41,789 bases of DNA from Candidatus Brocadia carolinensis (lineage in GTDB: Bacteria > Planctomycetota > Brocadiia > Brocadiales > Brocadiaceae), in contig AYTS01000056.1 of the NCBI GenBank assembly GCA_002009475.1, forward strand, positions 1 through 41,789. The letters run 5' to 3'. A program made the translations under genes and the position numbers. Within the stretch, counting starts at the first letter, position 1; every line of letters begins with the position of its first letter. Shown in pieces: positions 26,942 to 35,969 of the stretch. A model generated the notes under the pieces. That model had not been told where the DNA came from and searched no databases. It saw only the letters and a program-made list of their open reading frames with translations.

Positions 26942-27865
26942 CTAAACCCCCTTTAATACCCTTTCTGACAATTCTTTCGGCAGATTTGCCGCTGCTATTT
27001 TTTTTGATGCCGCTTCGGTATTATAAGGCACCCGTTTAAAACCGATCTGTTTTGCGGTGGAATCGAACACGACATAACTTGCCTGTGGATTTCCATCCCT
27101 CGGCTGACCCACTGACCCCACGTTGACATAATACCGCCAGTCCTTGCCGGACTCGATATCGAAAGATTCTGCCTTGTTCGTTGATTGCTTTTCAATGAGC
27201 ATAAGTCTCATATCATAATTATCTGCCGGAACAAGAACAGAGGCATTCACGGTCCTGGTTTCTTTGGTATAAATATACGCTGATGGACGATGGGTATGGC
27301 CTCCAAAGGTTACCGGTGACCATAGCGTTGTGTACTTCAGCACACCGGCATTCTTGACGTATTCGTAACCCTGCGGATAAGAAGGCGTGCTGTGTACGAT
27401 TTCGAACTGTTCTTTGCTAAATTTCATCCTTAGGGAAAGACGTTTTAAAAATTTAAGATTCTCTTTCGTCAACACTCCCTTTGTCCAATTTACAGCGGCT
27501 AATGCTACGGGATTCATTTCGCTTGTAAGGGAAGATTCCCCGGCGGTTTCCCTGTCGTGATTTCCGCCGATGGCGAGTCCTTTCTTTTCTAATGCAATAA
27601 GGGCGTTATGCTGATCATGCCGCTGCTGGGAGTCAAGGTACGGCTGTGCAACAATTTCCTGAATCTTCTGCACATCCACCGCCTTTCTGCCATGGATTAA
27701 GAAACGTACGATGTCACAGCACTCATTTGGCGATCCGCCGTAACCAACGATGTCGCCGGCGATCAGTAGCCTGACGGCAGGGCCTTCCTTTTCGGCGACT
27801 TCTTTGATTACCGCCAGCAAGGCATCTACGTTACTATGGATATCTGACAGGATGATGTTTTTCAC
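26942..27865 (-). CDS. calcineurin-like metallophosphoesterase
   Basis: Protein of 307 aa with the full set of metal-binding motifs: DIHSN near residue 8, GDIVGYGGSP near 40, GGNHDRE near 100, and GGHTHRP in the middle, then a C-terminal VGSVGQPRDGNP. The fold hydrolyses phosphomonoesters or diesters; the YfcE/MPE-like order suggests a cytoplasmic phosphodiesterase. The substrate is unknown. It lies 32 bases downstream of a divergent protein kinase gene, so the two may be co-expressed, possibly with opposing roles (inference). Confidence 0.85.
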   Translation of the reverse strand: MKNIILSDIHSNVDALLAVIKEVAEKEGPAVRLLIAGDIVGYGGSPNECCDIVRFLIHGRKAVDVQKIQEIVAQPYLDSQQRHDQHNALIALEKKGLAIGGNHDRETAGESSLTSEMNPVALAAVNWTKGVLTKENLKFLKRLSLRMKFSKEQFEIVHSTPSYPQGYEYVKNAGVLKYTTLWSPVTFGGHTHRPSAYIYTKETRTVNASVLVPADNYDMRLMLIEKQSTNKAESFDIESGKDWRYYVNVGSVGQPRDGNPQASYVVFDSTAKQIGFKRVPYNTEAASKKIAAANLPKELSERVLKGV

Positions 27866-27897
27866 GTGGTATCCGTAAAAGATAAAAGTTGTGTGCT

Positions 27898-28704
27898 TTA
27901 TATGCTCAGCAATGCCTTTTTTACTTCCTCTGCAGACGACATTCTCTGTGCGGGATTTACCTCCAGGAGCCCATTCAGGACATCTTCCAGTTTCTGTGGG
28001 ATATGGGTATTTATTTTACTGGGTAAAGCCTTTTCTGTCTGCCATAATTTTTTTGTTACTATCTGATAGAATATGAGTCCCAGGGCGTAGAGGTCTACCT
28101 TGCCATCCAGCCGGATGGTAGTGGAAATCGCCTCGTAATGAACCTTTCTCGGCAGGTCCTTCAGGTAGTTAAGCATCTGTAGTTGTTCCGGAGCAGCATA
28201 TTCCTTACTAATTCCCTTAATGATTCCACCTCTTTTAATAGCCAATTCAAAGTCGATGATATGCACCAGGCCGGTTTTTTGATTGAGGATCAGATGCCCG
28301 GGTTTTAAATCGCAATGAATGTAATGCTTGCCATGAACATGCTGGAGGGGATCGCAGACGGTTATAAAGGATTTGATAACTTCATGAATCGTTTCTACGT
28401 TTTCAATATCCTTTTCGGCGAAGTAGTCTACCAGGTCATATCCATGAACATGTTGTAAAACAAGAAAATTTTGCTTGATCAAAAACTTATCATCTCTGAA
28501 TAATTCTCCTTGTCCAAAATCACTCGTGCTTGGTATTTGAGGGTGGCTAAGCTCCTTTAGTATATAATATTCTTCAGAAAAATCAAAATCGGGTGAGTAT
28601 TTTATGCCGGTATCTGAGACATTCGTTAAAACAGCGTAGTTAGACTTATGTAAACTTGCTTCGCATTTGAATTCTTTAAATTGATATTTATTAATTCTGT
28701 ACAT
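27898..28704 (-). CDS. divergent protein kinase-like protein
   Basis: Protein of 268 aa with the C-lobe of a Hanks kinase: HCDLKPGHLIL (in place of HRDLKPxN), IIDFE (in place of DFG) and KEYAAPEQ, with an YALGLIFYQIVT helix. The catalytic and metal Asp are kept, but the HRD arginine, the following Asn and the DFG glycine are changed, and no clear glycine loop or VAIK lysine is visible. It may be weakly active or a pseudokinase. The start at 28704 is uncertain; the longer frame runs into a dispersed repeat. It is followed by the phosphoesterase gene. Confidence 0.72.
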   Translation of the reverse strand: MYRINKYQFKEFKCEASLHKSNYAVLTNVSDTGIKYSPDFDFSEEYYILKELSHPQIPSTSDFGQGELFRDDKFLIKQNFLVLQHVHGYDLVDYFAEKDIENVETIHEVIKSFITVCDPLQHVHGKHYIHCDLKPGHLILNQKTGLVHIIDFELAIKRGGIIKGISKEYAAPEQLQMLNYLKDLPRKVHYEAISTTIRLDGKVDLYALGLIFYQIVTKKLWQTEKALPSKINTHIPQKLEDVLNGLLEVNPAQRMSSAEEVKKALLSI

Positions 28705-28734
28705 AAGGATAATGGTGGTAGGATTGCTGTGCAA

Positions 28735-28850
28735 AAAACTTCTTTTCCCCATTTTCATGAGGACAAGTTTTGGCAAGCTTTTTCACAACCCCTTTTGCCT
28801 CCTTTACTAACCAGAGGGATTTGGTTGTGACCATAGCCGCGCTAAGTATC
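28735..28850. repeat. dispersed intergenic repeat, copy A
   Basis: The first half (ACTTCTTTTCCCCATTTTC and on) matches 33621-33672 closely. The second half (GGGATTTGGTTG and following GCCGCGCTAAGTAT) matches 33752-33787 and, inverted, 11803-11835. It overlaps the apparent N-terminal extension of the kinase-like gene, so that extension is not likely to be coding. Confidence 0.75.
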
Positions 28851-28900
28851 GTCCACCGGGAAATTCGGTGCAACCTTCGGCCATTTTGCCCTGCCTTCAA

Positions 28901-29245
28901 TCATTTAAGATATTTTACAACAACACTAACCACACCGGCAAGAATCATGTAAGTTAGCACTCCAATTGTAAGGGACTTCAGAAATCCCAATTTCGGCAAT
29001 AACATGATAAGACATAATACGTAGACAATCCACGGAGGGGTCATGAAGAGCAGTCCCCTGGCGTAATCTACGGTGGCTGCATGTCCTGCTTTGCTATGAA
29101 TTAAGGCAAAGGTGAGTACGGTCATGGTAGGAAAAGTAGCCACAAAAGCGGCCAGGAGGCCCTTGCCGTGCGAACCCATAAAAGTTACAGCACTTACAAT
29201 ACTACCGCCAAGGATAAAATAAAGTATAAAGTTTTTTAGTTGCAT
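28901..29245 (-). CDS. small membrane protein (GlpM/DUF3147-like)
   Basis: Protein of 114 aa with four likely membrane helices, at about residues 5-20, 28-48, 66-86 and 90-111. The stretch GLLAAFVATFPTMTVLTFALIH resembles the DUF3147/GlpM family. No catalytic residues are visible and its role is unknown. It starts directly after a possible 43-codon small frame upstream on the same strand. Confidence 0.6.
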   Translation of the reverse strand: MQLKNFILYFILGGSIVSAVTFMGSHGKGLLAAFVATFPTMTVLTFALIHSKAGHAATVDYARGLLFMTPPWIVYVLCLIMLLPKLGFLKSLTIGVLTYMILAGVVSVVVKYLK

Positions 29246-29254
29246 TATTTGGTG

Positions 29255-29386
29255 CTAATCCACGTTTCTGTGGTGAGCGAATTCACTTTGCCAATGCAAA
29301 GAAGAATCGTCGATTAACTCAAAGTGGTTCGTGATACCTTGATCTTCAAAGAGATCGTCATCAGATAATTCCTGCGGTATTTCCAT
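29255..29386 (-). CDS. possible 43-aa acidic small protein
   Basis: ATG at 29386 opens a 43-codon frame that is rich in Asp, Glu and His (IPQELSDDDLFEDQG). No ribosome site is clear. It lies ten bases before the small membrane protein gene and could be its leader or a fortuitous frame. Confidence 0.25.
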   Translation of the reverse strand: MEIPQELSDDDLFEDQGITNHFELIDDSSLHWQSEFAHHRNVD

Positions 29387-29449
29387 AAACGATAAAATGC
29401 TAAGAACTGGCAGAAGGTCTCTGCAAAAGCAGAAATCGGTATCCTTAAT

Positions 29450-31679
29450 TCATTTCATCTCGAACAACACCTTTCCAATCCCAATATTTCCCTCGCTATC
29501 AAACGCATTAACGACCAGGGTATAATCACCCGGCATAAGGGATCTGGTGGTGATTTGAAATGATTCCTCGGGGCTATCGAAGACTCCGTCCACAGGGTAC
29601 GCCGAAACCCATTCCTGCCCATCAATAGTGTATTGTACCTTTACAATCTTACTGTAATCGTCCTGAGCCGTGCCTGAAATGACATACCTTCCTCCCGTTC
29701 CAGCCACCGCTTCCAACGACTTAATGTCTGGTTTTGTGTTATCAATTACTACAGGTTCAATCGTTTTCTCGGTGCTGAACGCAGTCTCAGGCGGGTTATC
29801 AGGATCATCGCTTACGGCCAGCCTTACCTGGTATTCACCATCAGGCAAGCGCAAGGTATCCCAGGTAAACGAGCCCTTTTTTTGAGAATTCTTATCAATA
29901 ACCTTCCACATCTTTTCCTCAACGCCCCGGTAATACATGGTCAATTGCAGCGTATCGTTATTTGGGTCTTCCGCCTCCCATTGGATATTTTTTTGGGCAA
30001 TCTGATGGTGCGGCTTTTGGCCGGCAGCACCCTGCGGTCTTGATTCTACCTTGCCGTCATTTTTTGTCTCATGCTGCTTTTGTGATACCGGGGAAAGCTC
30101 CTTTTCCACCACAAAACTGACGATCCTGGGCGGCTGATTTTTTGGAAGATATGAGAGTGACACGGCGCTTAAAACAGGGGTTGAATCGCCGTTCTTTGTC
30201 TGGAGGATAGCTTTGTATTGAATAAAACGTGCAGGGGGGCTTGTGATTCTTTCCCCCGTTATCATATAGGGCGCAGACCACCCGCTCCAGGCAACATCGG
30301 GTTTTTCTCCGTTTCCTGAACGGGTAGACAGAGTAAGCTGTGTGCCTTCCGGCTGTGTGTCTGTCCAATAAATACACCCCCAGTTCGATGGCGCAGTGGT
30401 ATCAAGCACATTCGATGTAAAAATTCCCTCTTTCATAAATGATGGTGATATCTTGTAAACTTTTCCCATATTGCCTGTGCCGAAATAGAGTTCATTTTTG
30501 TCGGTATTGAGGCAGCATAAGGCCTGCACCTCCTCCACCCGCGCCAGACTGCTTGTGCTTTCATCGCCAGAAATTTTATATACCCCGGAGGTATTCCCGG
30601 TAACCACATACAGATTTTCCTGCACATCAAGGGACATGCCAAGGACGAACGACTGACTGGTTTCCAGTTTCTTTTGAGCAAGCCCTTCCTGGTTGATTTT
30701 ATAAACGTAGTTTGGTGCGGTTGGAAGGCCTGTGGTCTTTGGAGGCGCTTCTATACCCTTCGATACCGTTTTTTGCTGTTGCAGGGATGCTGGTTGCGCC
30801 ATGGGGAATTCTTCCGGAAGGTTTAAATCCCATGATTTTTCATCCTTAAAAAGTGAGGTAATAGCTCCGGCTTGTACGGGTGGCTGGGATGGTTGAGCTA
30901 CCGGCACTTGTGGCTGAGCGCCCGATGCCGTTCCTGCGTAAATATTCCCTGCGGAATCTATCGAAAGGCAATGGATTTCACCTTCACTGGCATCATAGAG
31001 CACCTGAGGCTGCCCTGAAGGCGTTATTTTATATACCAAACCATTCGGTTCTGTGCCAACATAGATATTGTCATATCGGTCGTGGAGTACATCCAGGAGA
31101 TTGGTCTCCGGCGAGTCAAAAAAAAACGGACGGTGTGCCATCCGGAGATATTTTGAACAGAATGCCGTCATTTCCTGTCGCAGCAAAGAGGTTGGAATTA
31201 TTATCTACGGACATATCCCATATATAGGAAACCGGCAGACTGCAAAATACCGTTGCCTCACCGCGGTTATTTATTTTATAAATGATACCCCTGGGTGCCG
31301 TCCCCGCATAGAGATTGCCGGATGTATCGGTGGCGAGACTCTGGATATATAGTTCGGGAGATTTGAAGAGTTCCACGGCATCAGAACCATCCTTTATCAG
31401 ATAAACCGATCCTGGATCACCCGTACCGACGAACACCCGATTTTGTAAATCTGCGGCCATTGACCAGACAAAGGCACCTTTGATGCCCGCGACAGCCTCT
31501 ATGACAGGAGAAAGCCGTATTTCCCCTTTATTATTGATAGAAACATCCTGAACCCTGCCTTTGCCGAAATCAGATTCTGTCGATTGTGTCCACGTGTTCG
31601 TTGTGGTACCAAAGGCAAAAGAAGTGAAGAGGATAGGGGTAAATACCGTACAGATGTATCGCAATGCAAGACCTTTCAT
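29450..31679 (-). CDS. exported beta-propeller protein with C-terminal Ig-like domains; frame broken at an A9 run
   Basis: A signal peptide at the start (from 31679) is followed by about five propeller blades of the type NLYAGTAPRGIIYKIN, each with YAGTxxxGxVYKI. As written the frame stops after TPSVFF. Deleting one base in the run 31118-31126 continues it as VFFDSPETNLLDVL through the second half, for 742 aa in total. Blades continue to about residue 400, then a linker and two Ig/fibronectin-like segments near the end (DNTKPDIKSLEAVAGTGG ... GDYTLVVNAFDSEGNIG). It starts 11 bases after the S55 peptidase gene, so they form an operon; it may be a surface or periplasmic partner of that protease. 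Confidence 0.78.
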
Positions 31680-31690
31680 AATGGTTCCTT

Positions 31691-33508
31691 TTACTTAACT
31701 GATATGGGGATCGTTTGATTTCCGTTGAGCACGTATTCCATCGGAACCCGGCATACCACTTCGTCAAAAAGAGGGCCGATTCCGCTGTAATTGGAAAAAC
31801 TCATGATGGAAAGCATGGATGCCGGGAGCGACGGGAACCCCTCTCCTTTATACGTAATTCCCTTCTTTGCCAGCAGGATTCGCACCATGAGATTGTTATT
31901 TCGTTCCATGTTTTCAACATATCGCATGAGTTGTTCAAAATTCGTGGGAAAGTACTTCCCTGCAGACCGCCCCAGATTCAATGCCTGACCATAGGTAGCG
32001 TCACAGGCAGTAAGGTTTAACATGCTTCCGGGAAGGGTGTCTTCGGGTATGTGCATGAGCACGGTTTGATAAAAACTTTCTCCGGTAAAAGGCTTCAGGC
32101 ACACATCGACCTGAAGCGTATCCCCCGGTTTTACCAGTTTTTTATCCACCCTGACCGATTCAATGTAGGCTGTTTTCCGGGTATCCAGGAGCGTAATGTT
32201 CATATCGATCCTGGTGGGATGCACCTGCCGGAATTGATTGTTGATGATCATCGTAAAAGGCTGGACGATATGGTTCAGAGAAAACCACGACTGGTCAAGT
32301 TCATAAAAAACGTTTTCGATAACGATAGGGTCTTCATAACCTTCGATGTGAGCTGATAATTTTATATGCACCGATTTTTCCCCTACCTTGCGCTCGGTGG
32401 ATAATACCGCGCTTTGGGCAGCCATTAAGATGAGGCTGGGTGTTAAAAGTTTATTATCCACAATCTCAAAATCGTATTTGAGTTTTTGTGAACCCTCCAC
32501 TTCGATATGGCAAGGAATCATCCGCGACGACTCTCCAAGTATACCAGCAATCCCGGATCTTCTGTCCTGACGTATCCTGCCAACAATTTCTCCCGGAGAT
32601 GCCATTTTCACAGAATTCGACTGGCTGCAGAGGACCGTATAAACATAAGCAGAAGACATGGGAAGGTCTGCCTTTCCCGTTTGGAGAAAAGGATGGCCAA
32701 AGGCAAGAACGTTATCTCCCTCCACGTAAGTTACCGTTCCAACAACAGCCGCACTCAGGTCACCCCGGATCAGGATAGCTGCCACTGACGCACCAGGAAC
32801 AAGTCCGCTCTTTTTCGGATGATCAGCGGAAGGGGCATAACTCCCCCCCTGCACGGGATACCATCCATACGCATGAAAGAACGGTTGCATTCTTTTCAAG
32901 GTATCACTTTCAACCCCTGATACTACAAAGGGAGAGAGAATCGGCGTAAGGTTTATTTTTCCGGCATCGTAACCCGTTGATTCCTGCGGTATCAAAGAAG
33001 TTGCTGCCGGTTTTGCAAACAGTTCCTCCAGGGAAAAGGATGGGATGTCCCATTCTGCCGAGACCGGCAAAATGCCTTTTTCCTGTGGTGGTATGTTGAG
33101 AAGGGTACTTTTCATTTCTTCAATCGGGGTAATTCCGGCAATCGGGTCTTTTGAAAAGCTCCATCCATAGGCCACAGCGCCGATAAGCCGGTTATTGATA
33201 TAAACAGGACTGCCGCTCATACCGGCGATAATGCCCGATTTTTCCAAAGGGCCACCCGACAACCTGACCAAAATCATATTGCTCTTCGCTTCCCAGTTTC
33301 GCAAAATACCCAACACTTCAACATTAAATATTTCTATGCGGTCACCGGTGAAAACAGTCTTGCCGTAGCCCTTCATGCCTGGCATAATTTCGTCGACGTT
33401 CATCACGTTTTCTGCGGATAAGACTGAAGGTTTGCCCTGGGAAATGAAGACAGAGAAGATACTGAAAATTACGAAAAGATAGGTCATTTTGCAAGTCTTT
33501 TGTTCCAT
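31691..33508 (-). CDS. SpoIVB-type S55 serine peptidase
   Basis: Protein of 605 aa with an N-terminal membrane/signal segment (about 8-26). The S55 domain follows: MPGMKGYGKTVFTG near 42-55 and the nucleophile motif GMSGSP at 96-101 with probable catalytic Ser98. Further on are VLAFGHPF near 268 and a long beta-rich C-terminal half. In Bacillus, SpoIVB is a signalling protease of sporulation; S55 proteins in non-sporulating Gram-negatives are little studied. It leads an operon with the propeller protein. Peptidase family is secure; target is unknown. Confidence 0.85.
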   Translation of the reverse strand: MEQKTCKMTYLFVIFSIFSVFISQGKPSVLSAENVMNVDEIMPGMKGYGKTVFTGDRIEIFNVEVLGILRNWEAKSNMILVRLSGGPLEKSGIIAGMSGSPVYINNRLIGAVAYGWSFSKDPIAGITPIEEMKSTLLNIPPQEKGILPVSAEWDIPSFSLEELFAKPAATSLIPQESTGYDAGKINLTPILSPFVVSGVESDTLKRMQPFFHAYGWYPVQGGSYAPSADHPKKSGLVPGASVAAILIRGDLSAAVVGTVTYVEGDNVLAFGHPFLQTGKADLPMSSAYVYTVLCSQSNSVKMASPGEIVGRIRQDRRSGIAGILGESSRMIPCHIEVEGSQKLKYDFEIVDNKLLTPSLILMAAQSAVLSTERKVGEKSVHIKLSAHIEGYEDPIVIENVFYELDQSWFSLNHIVQPFTMIINNQFRQVHPTRIDMNITLLDTRKTAYIESVRVDKKLVKPGDTLQVDVCLKPFTGESFYQTVLMHIPEDTLPGSMLNLTACDATYGQALNLGRSAGKYFPTNFEQLMRYVENMERNNNLMVRILLAKKGITYKGEGFPSLPASMLSIMSFSNYSGIGPLFDEVVCRVPMEYVLNGNQTIPISVK

Positions 33509-33898
33509 GCAGAAGACTCTAACAAATTTCGTAATTTATTGTCAAGGTATAAAAGAAGTTGCAATATTGTCGCTAAGTATTTACACTATCTGCAGACATC
33601 CATTGAATATCACGCGATGAAAACTTCTTTTCCCCATTTTCATGAGGACAAGTTTTAGCAGGTTTTTTACAACCCCCGAAATCCTGAGGTAGGTCAACCG
33701 TCCCCGGTGGACATCATGATGGACAAGCGGGGACGCTTGTCCTATCAATAGAGGGGAATTTGGTTGCGGCTGTGCTGCGTTAGGTATTTACAAACCAGTG
33801 AGGCCCACGATTCGATGATAATTCTATTTTGTGCCTTTGATGTGATGAATACCATCACCACGGTACGTTCCGCAAATATGCTGTTTTAGACGGTAGCG
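33509..33898. repeat. intergenic stretch holding dispersed repeat copy B
   Basis: About 390 bases without a gene. Positions 33619-33675 and 33752-33790 are the two halves of the dispersed repeat also at 28735-28850. The two halves are separated by about 75 unique bases that include a perfect 9-bp hairpin (33721-33729 with 33734-33742). A possible weak minus-strand promoter for the S55 gene (TTGACA at about 33543-33538) lies at the left end. Confidence 0.65.
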
Positions 33899-34525
33899 AT
33901 GGTAACGAAAGTCCTGAACCTAAAAGATCAAAATCTGTATTCAGATCACATAGCAAAGGCTGCTTGCGCATTACGGGAGGGAGAGCTGGTGGCCTTCCCT
34001 ACGGAAACGGTATATGGTCTGGGAGTGAACAGAGATAGCGCGAAAGCTATCGGCCGTATCTATAAAATAAAGAACCGGGGCGAAGAAAAGAGGCTTACCC
34101 TGATGATTGCCGACTCTGACGACGCGAAAACGTATGTCGACCATTTTTCCGGCACCGCAAAGAAATTGATGAATTCCTTTTGGCCGGGGGCATTAGCGAT
34201 TGTTTTCCCTTTAAAGGATGGGTCGGATATCAGCATACGATTCCCCGATGATACAGCGGCAAGGGATTTGATCCGCACGGCAAAAGTGCCCATTGTTACC
34301 ACGAGTGCAAATATTTCCGGATACCCACCGTCAACAGATGCACAACAGGTGTTAATGGATTTTAAGGGGAAGATCAATATAATCCTCGACGGCGGTTCAA
34401 CACGCTTTCGTTCCCCTTCTACGGTACTGAAGCTGAAAGACGAAGGTTTTGAGATTGTCCGTCATGGTATTATTTCCGAGTCCATGATACGAAGTTGTCT
34501 TGAAAATACTTTGGCAAAAGTGTAA
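33899..34525 (+). CDS. tsaC: threonylcarbamoyl-AMP synthase (Sua5/YciO/YrdC family)
   Basis: Protein of 208 aa covering the whole YrdC domain. It has EGELVAFPTETVYGLG near residues 28-43, IKNRGEEKRLTLMI, WPGALAIVFP and the TTSANISGYPP motif. It makes threonylcarbamoyl-AMP from threonine, bicarbonate and ATP for the t6A modification of ANN-decoding tRNAs. No C-terminal Sua5 domain is present, so it is a short TsaC-type protein. It is followed by rpiB after about 125 bases. Confidence 0.9.
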   Translation: MVTKVLNLKDQNLYSDHIAKAACALREGELVAFPTETVYGLGVNRDSAKAIGRIYKIKNRGEEKRLTLMIADSDDAKTYVDHFSGTAKKLMNSFWPGALAIVFPLKDGSDISIRFPDDTAARDLIRTAKVPIVTTSANISGYPPSTDAQQVLMDFKGKINIILDGGSTRFRSPSTVLKLKDEGFEIVRHGIISESMIRSCLENTLAKV

Positions 34526-34649
34526 TATCGGTAATTTAGCAACCGTTTCGATTTTTTCCTCCGGTGAAAGACAGAGTCATTCCCGGAGTCTCAAAAAGTG
34601 GTTTTTTATTTTTAAACACACAGAAATTTTTTAAAAAGATACGGCCATA

Positions 34650-35102
34650 ATGAAGATTGCATTAGCGTCAGACCACAGAGGTGTTGATTTTAAAAAGCGT
34701 GTCGCAACCATGCTTACCCAGACGGGTCACACGGTGAAGGATTTTGGTACGGATAAAAATAACGAATCGGTAGACTACCCTGACTACGGTTTACTGGCAG
34801 CCCGTGCCGTTGGATCGGGAGAATGCGAACGGGGAATCCTGATCTGTGGTACGGGAATTGGCATGTCCCTCATAGCGAACAAAGTAAGAGGTGTGCGGGC
34901 TGCATGCTGTCATAATCTTTACACCGTAGAGATGAGCCGGCGGCACAATGATTCGAATGTGCTGTGCATAGGCGCCGATATTATCGATGAAGAGCTTCTG
35001 GAACAGAAGGTTAAGCTGTGGATAGACACTCCCTTTGAGGGCGGTAGACATGCACGCCGCGTGAAAAAGATCATGGAAGTCGAAAACGGCGAGGGGATTT
35101 AA
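34650..35102 (+). CDS. rpiB: ribose-5-phosphate isomerase B
   Basis: Protein of 150 aa of the RpiB/LacAB family. It shows the start MKIALASDHRG, the glycine-rich CGTGIGMSLIANKVRGVRAA with the catalytic Cys near residue 69, and SRRHNDSNVLCIGA. It interconverts ribulose-5-phosphate and ribose-5-phosphate in the pentose phosphate pathway. Its stop codon overlaps the stop of the convergent lipoprotein gene by four bases. Confidence 0.95.
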   Translation: MKIALASDHRGVDFKKRVATMLTQTGHTVKDFGTDKNNESVDYPDYGLLAARAVGSGECERGILICGTGIGMSLIANKVRGVRAACCHNLYTVEMSRRHNDSNVLCIGADIIDEELLEQKVKLWIDTPFEGGRHARRVKKIMEVENGEGI

Positions 35103-35953
35103 TTCAGGGTAATTATGTGTGCCCCTTCTGGAATTGTGAGGGTGAATAATTTGGGGTCGAGTGCGCCGTTTACGGTAATATCAGAAAATGTTATGCTCAG
35201 GGTGGTATTATATGCCGGCCAGCGAACGTCAATCTTTTGCGGTATCCGGCATTCATTTTGGGTTATGTAATTGGTAAATACCGCCTGTAGCCGAACCGAA
35301 CCGTCCTGATTAAACAGTTCACAGCGCACAACCTCTGCATTAACCCGGTCAATCAAAAGATTCCCTTTCAGATTCAACTCCTCCTTATCCACTTCAAGCA
35401 TATGGATCAGCCAATAGGCAGGCCAGGTCTCCAGGGTAGGGCTTTTTCCCTGCAAAATTTCCCGGTAATTAAATAAGCTGGCCATATCACCAGGAAAGAT
35501 GCTGATGCCAAACGCATCAATCCTGTGAAAGGTATTGGATGCACCGGTGTATGCGAGGTTTTCAGGGGGGATGTATAACCAGAACCGGTCTCCATCGGAA
35601 GACATATCAAACAGCGTTGTCGCGAACTTCGCGCCCATCGCCCGTAAGCTCCCGGGACTTTGATATAATATCAACCCCGTACAGCGGACAGGACCCTTGG
35701 CGTCCGGTGTCGTAAGAGATAAATCTGCCTTCGCGCGAAACCCGGTAAGCATGGCACTCTTGGCAAGCAGGGCATCTCTGATCTGTTGCAACGAGAGATT
35801 TTGTCTTTCCCCCTGGATATTTGCCAGGATGGCTGACGTATCCTCCCAAACCGGTTTTTGCAAAACTGGCGTTTTAAAGGTTGCACAACCGGACACGAAC
35901 ATCAGAAATAAAGCGAAACTTTTTACTACGGATGTTTTTGTTTTATGATGCAT
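35099..35953 (-). CDS. lipoprotein of the DUF4292/LolB-like type
   Basis: Protein of 284 aa with a lipoprotein signal ending in FVSGC. The rest is mostly beta-rich, with GFRAKADLSL, GLILYQSPGSLRAMG, DGDRFWLYIPPENLAYTG and a C-terminal IDVRWPAYNTTLSITFSDI. This order fits LolA/LolB-like or DUF4292 lipoproteins that bind lipids or outer-membrane components. The ATG at 35953 gives a normal signal; a longer frame to 36019 overlaps the upstream polyferredoxin gene. It is downstream of that gene on the same strand and overlaps rpiB at the stop codons. Confidence 0.72.
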   Translation of the reverse strand: MHHKTKTSVVKSFALFLMFVSGCATFKTPVLQKPVWEDTSAILANIQGERQNLSLQQIRDALLAKSAMLTGFRAKADLSLTTPDAKGPVRCTGLILYQSPGSLRAMGAKFATTLFDMSSDGDRFWLYIPPENLAYTGASNTFHRIDAFGISIFPGDMASLFNYREILQGKSPTLETWPAYWLIHMLEVDKEELNLKGNLLIDRVNAEVVRCELFNQDGSVRLQAVFTNYITQNECRIPQKIDVRWPAYNTTLSITFSDITVNGALDPKLFTLTIPEGAHIITLN

Positions 35954-35969
35954 GATCGGTTTTATTTCT

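Noticed and set aside
28691..28900. 69-codon minus-strand frame between kinase-like and membrane protein genes
   Set aside because: It lies in dispersed repeat copy A and has no domain.
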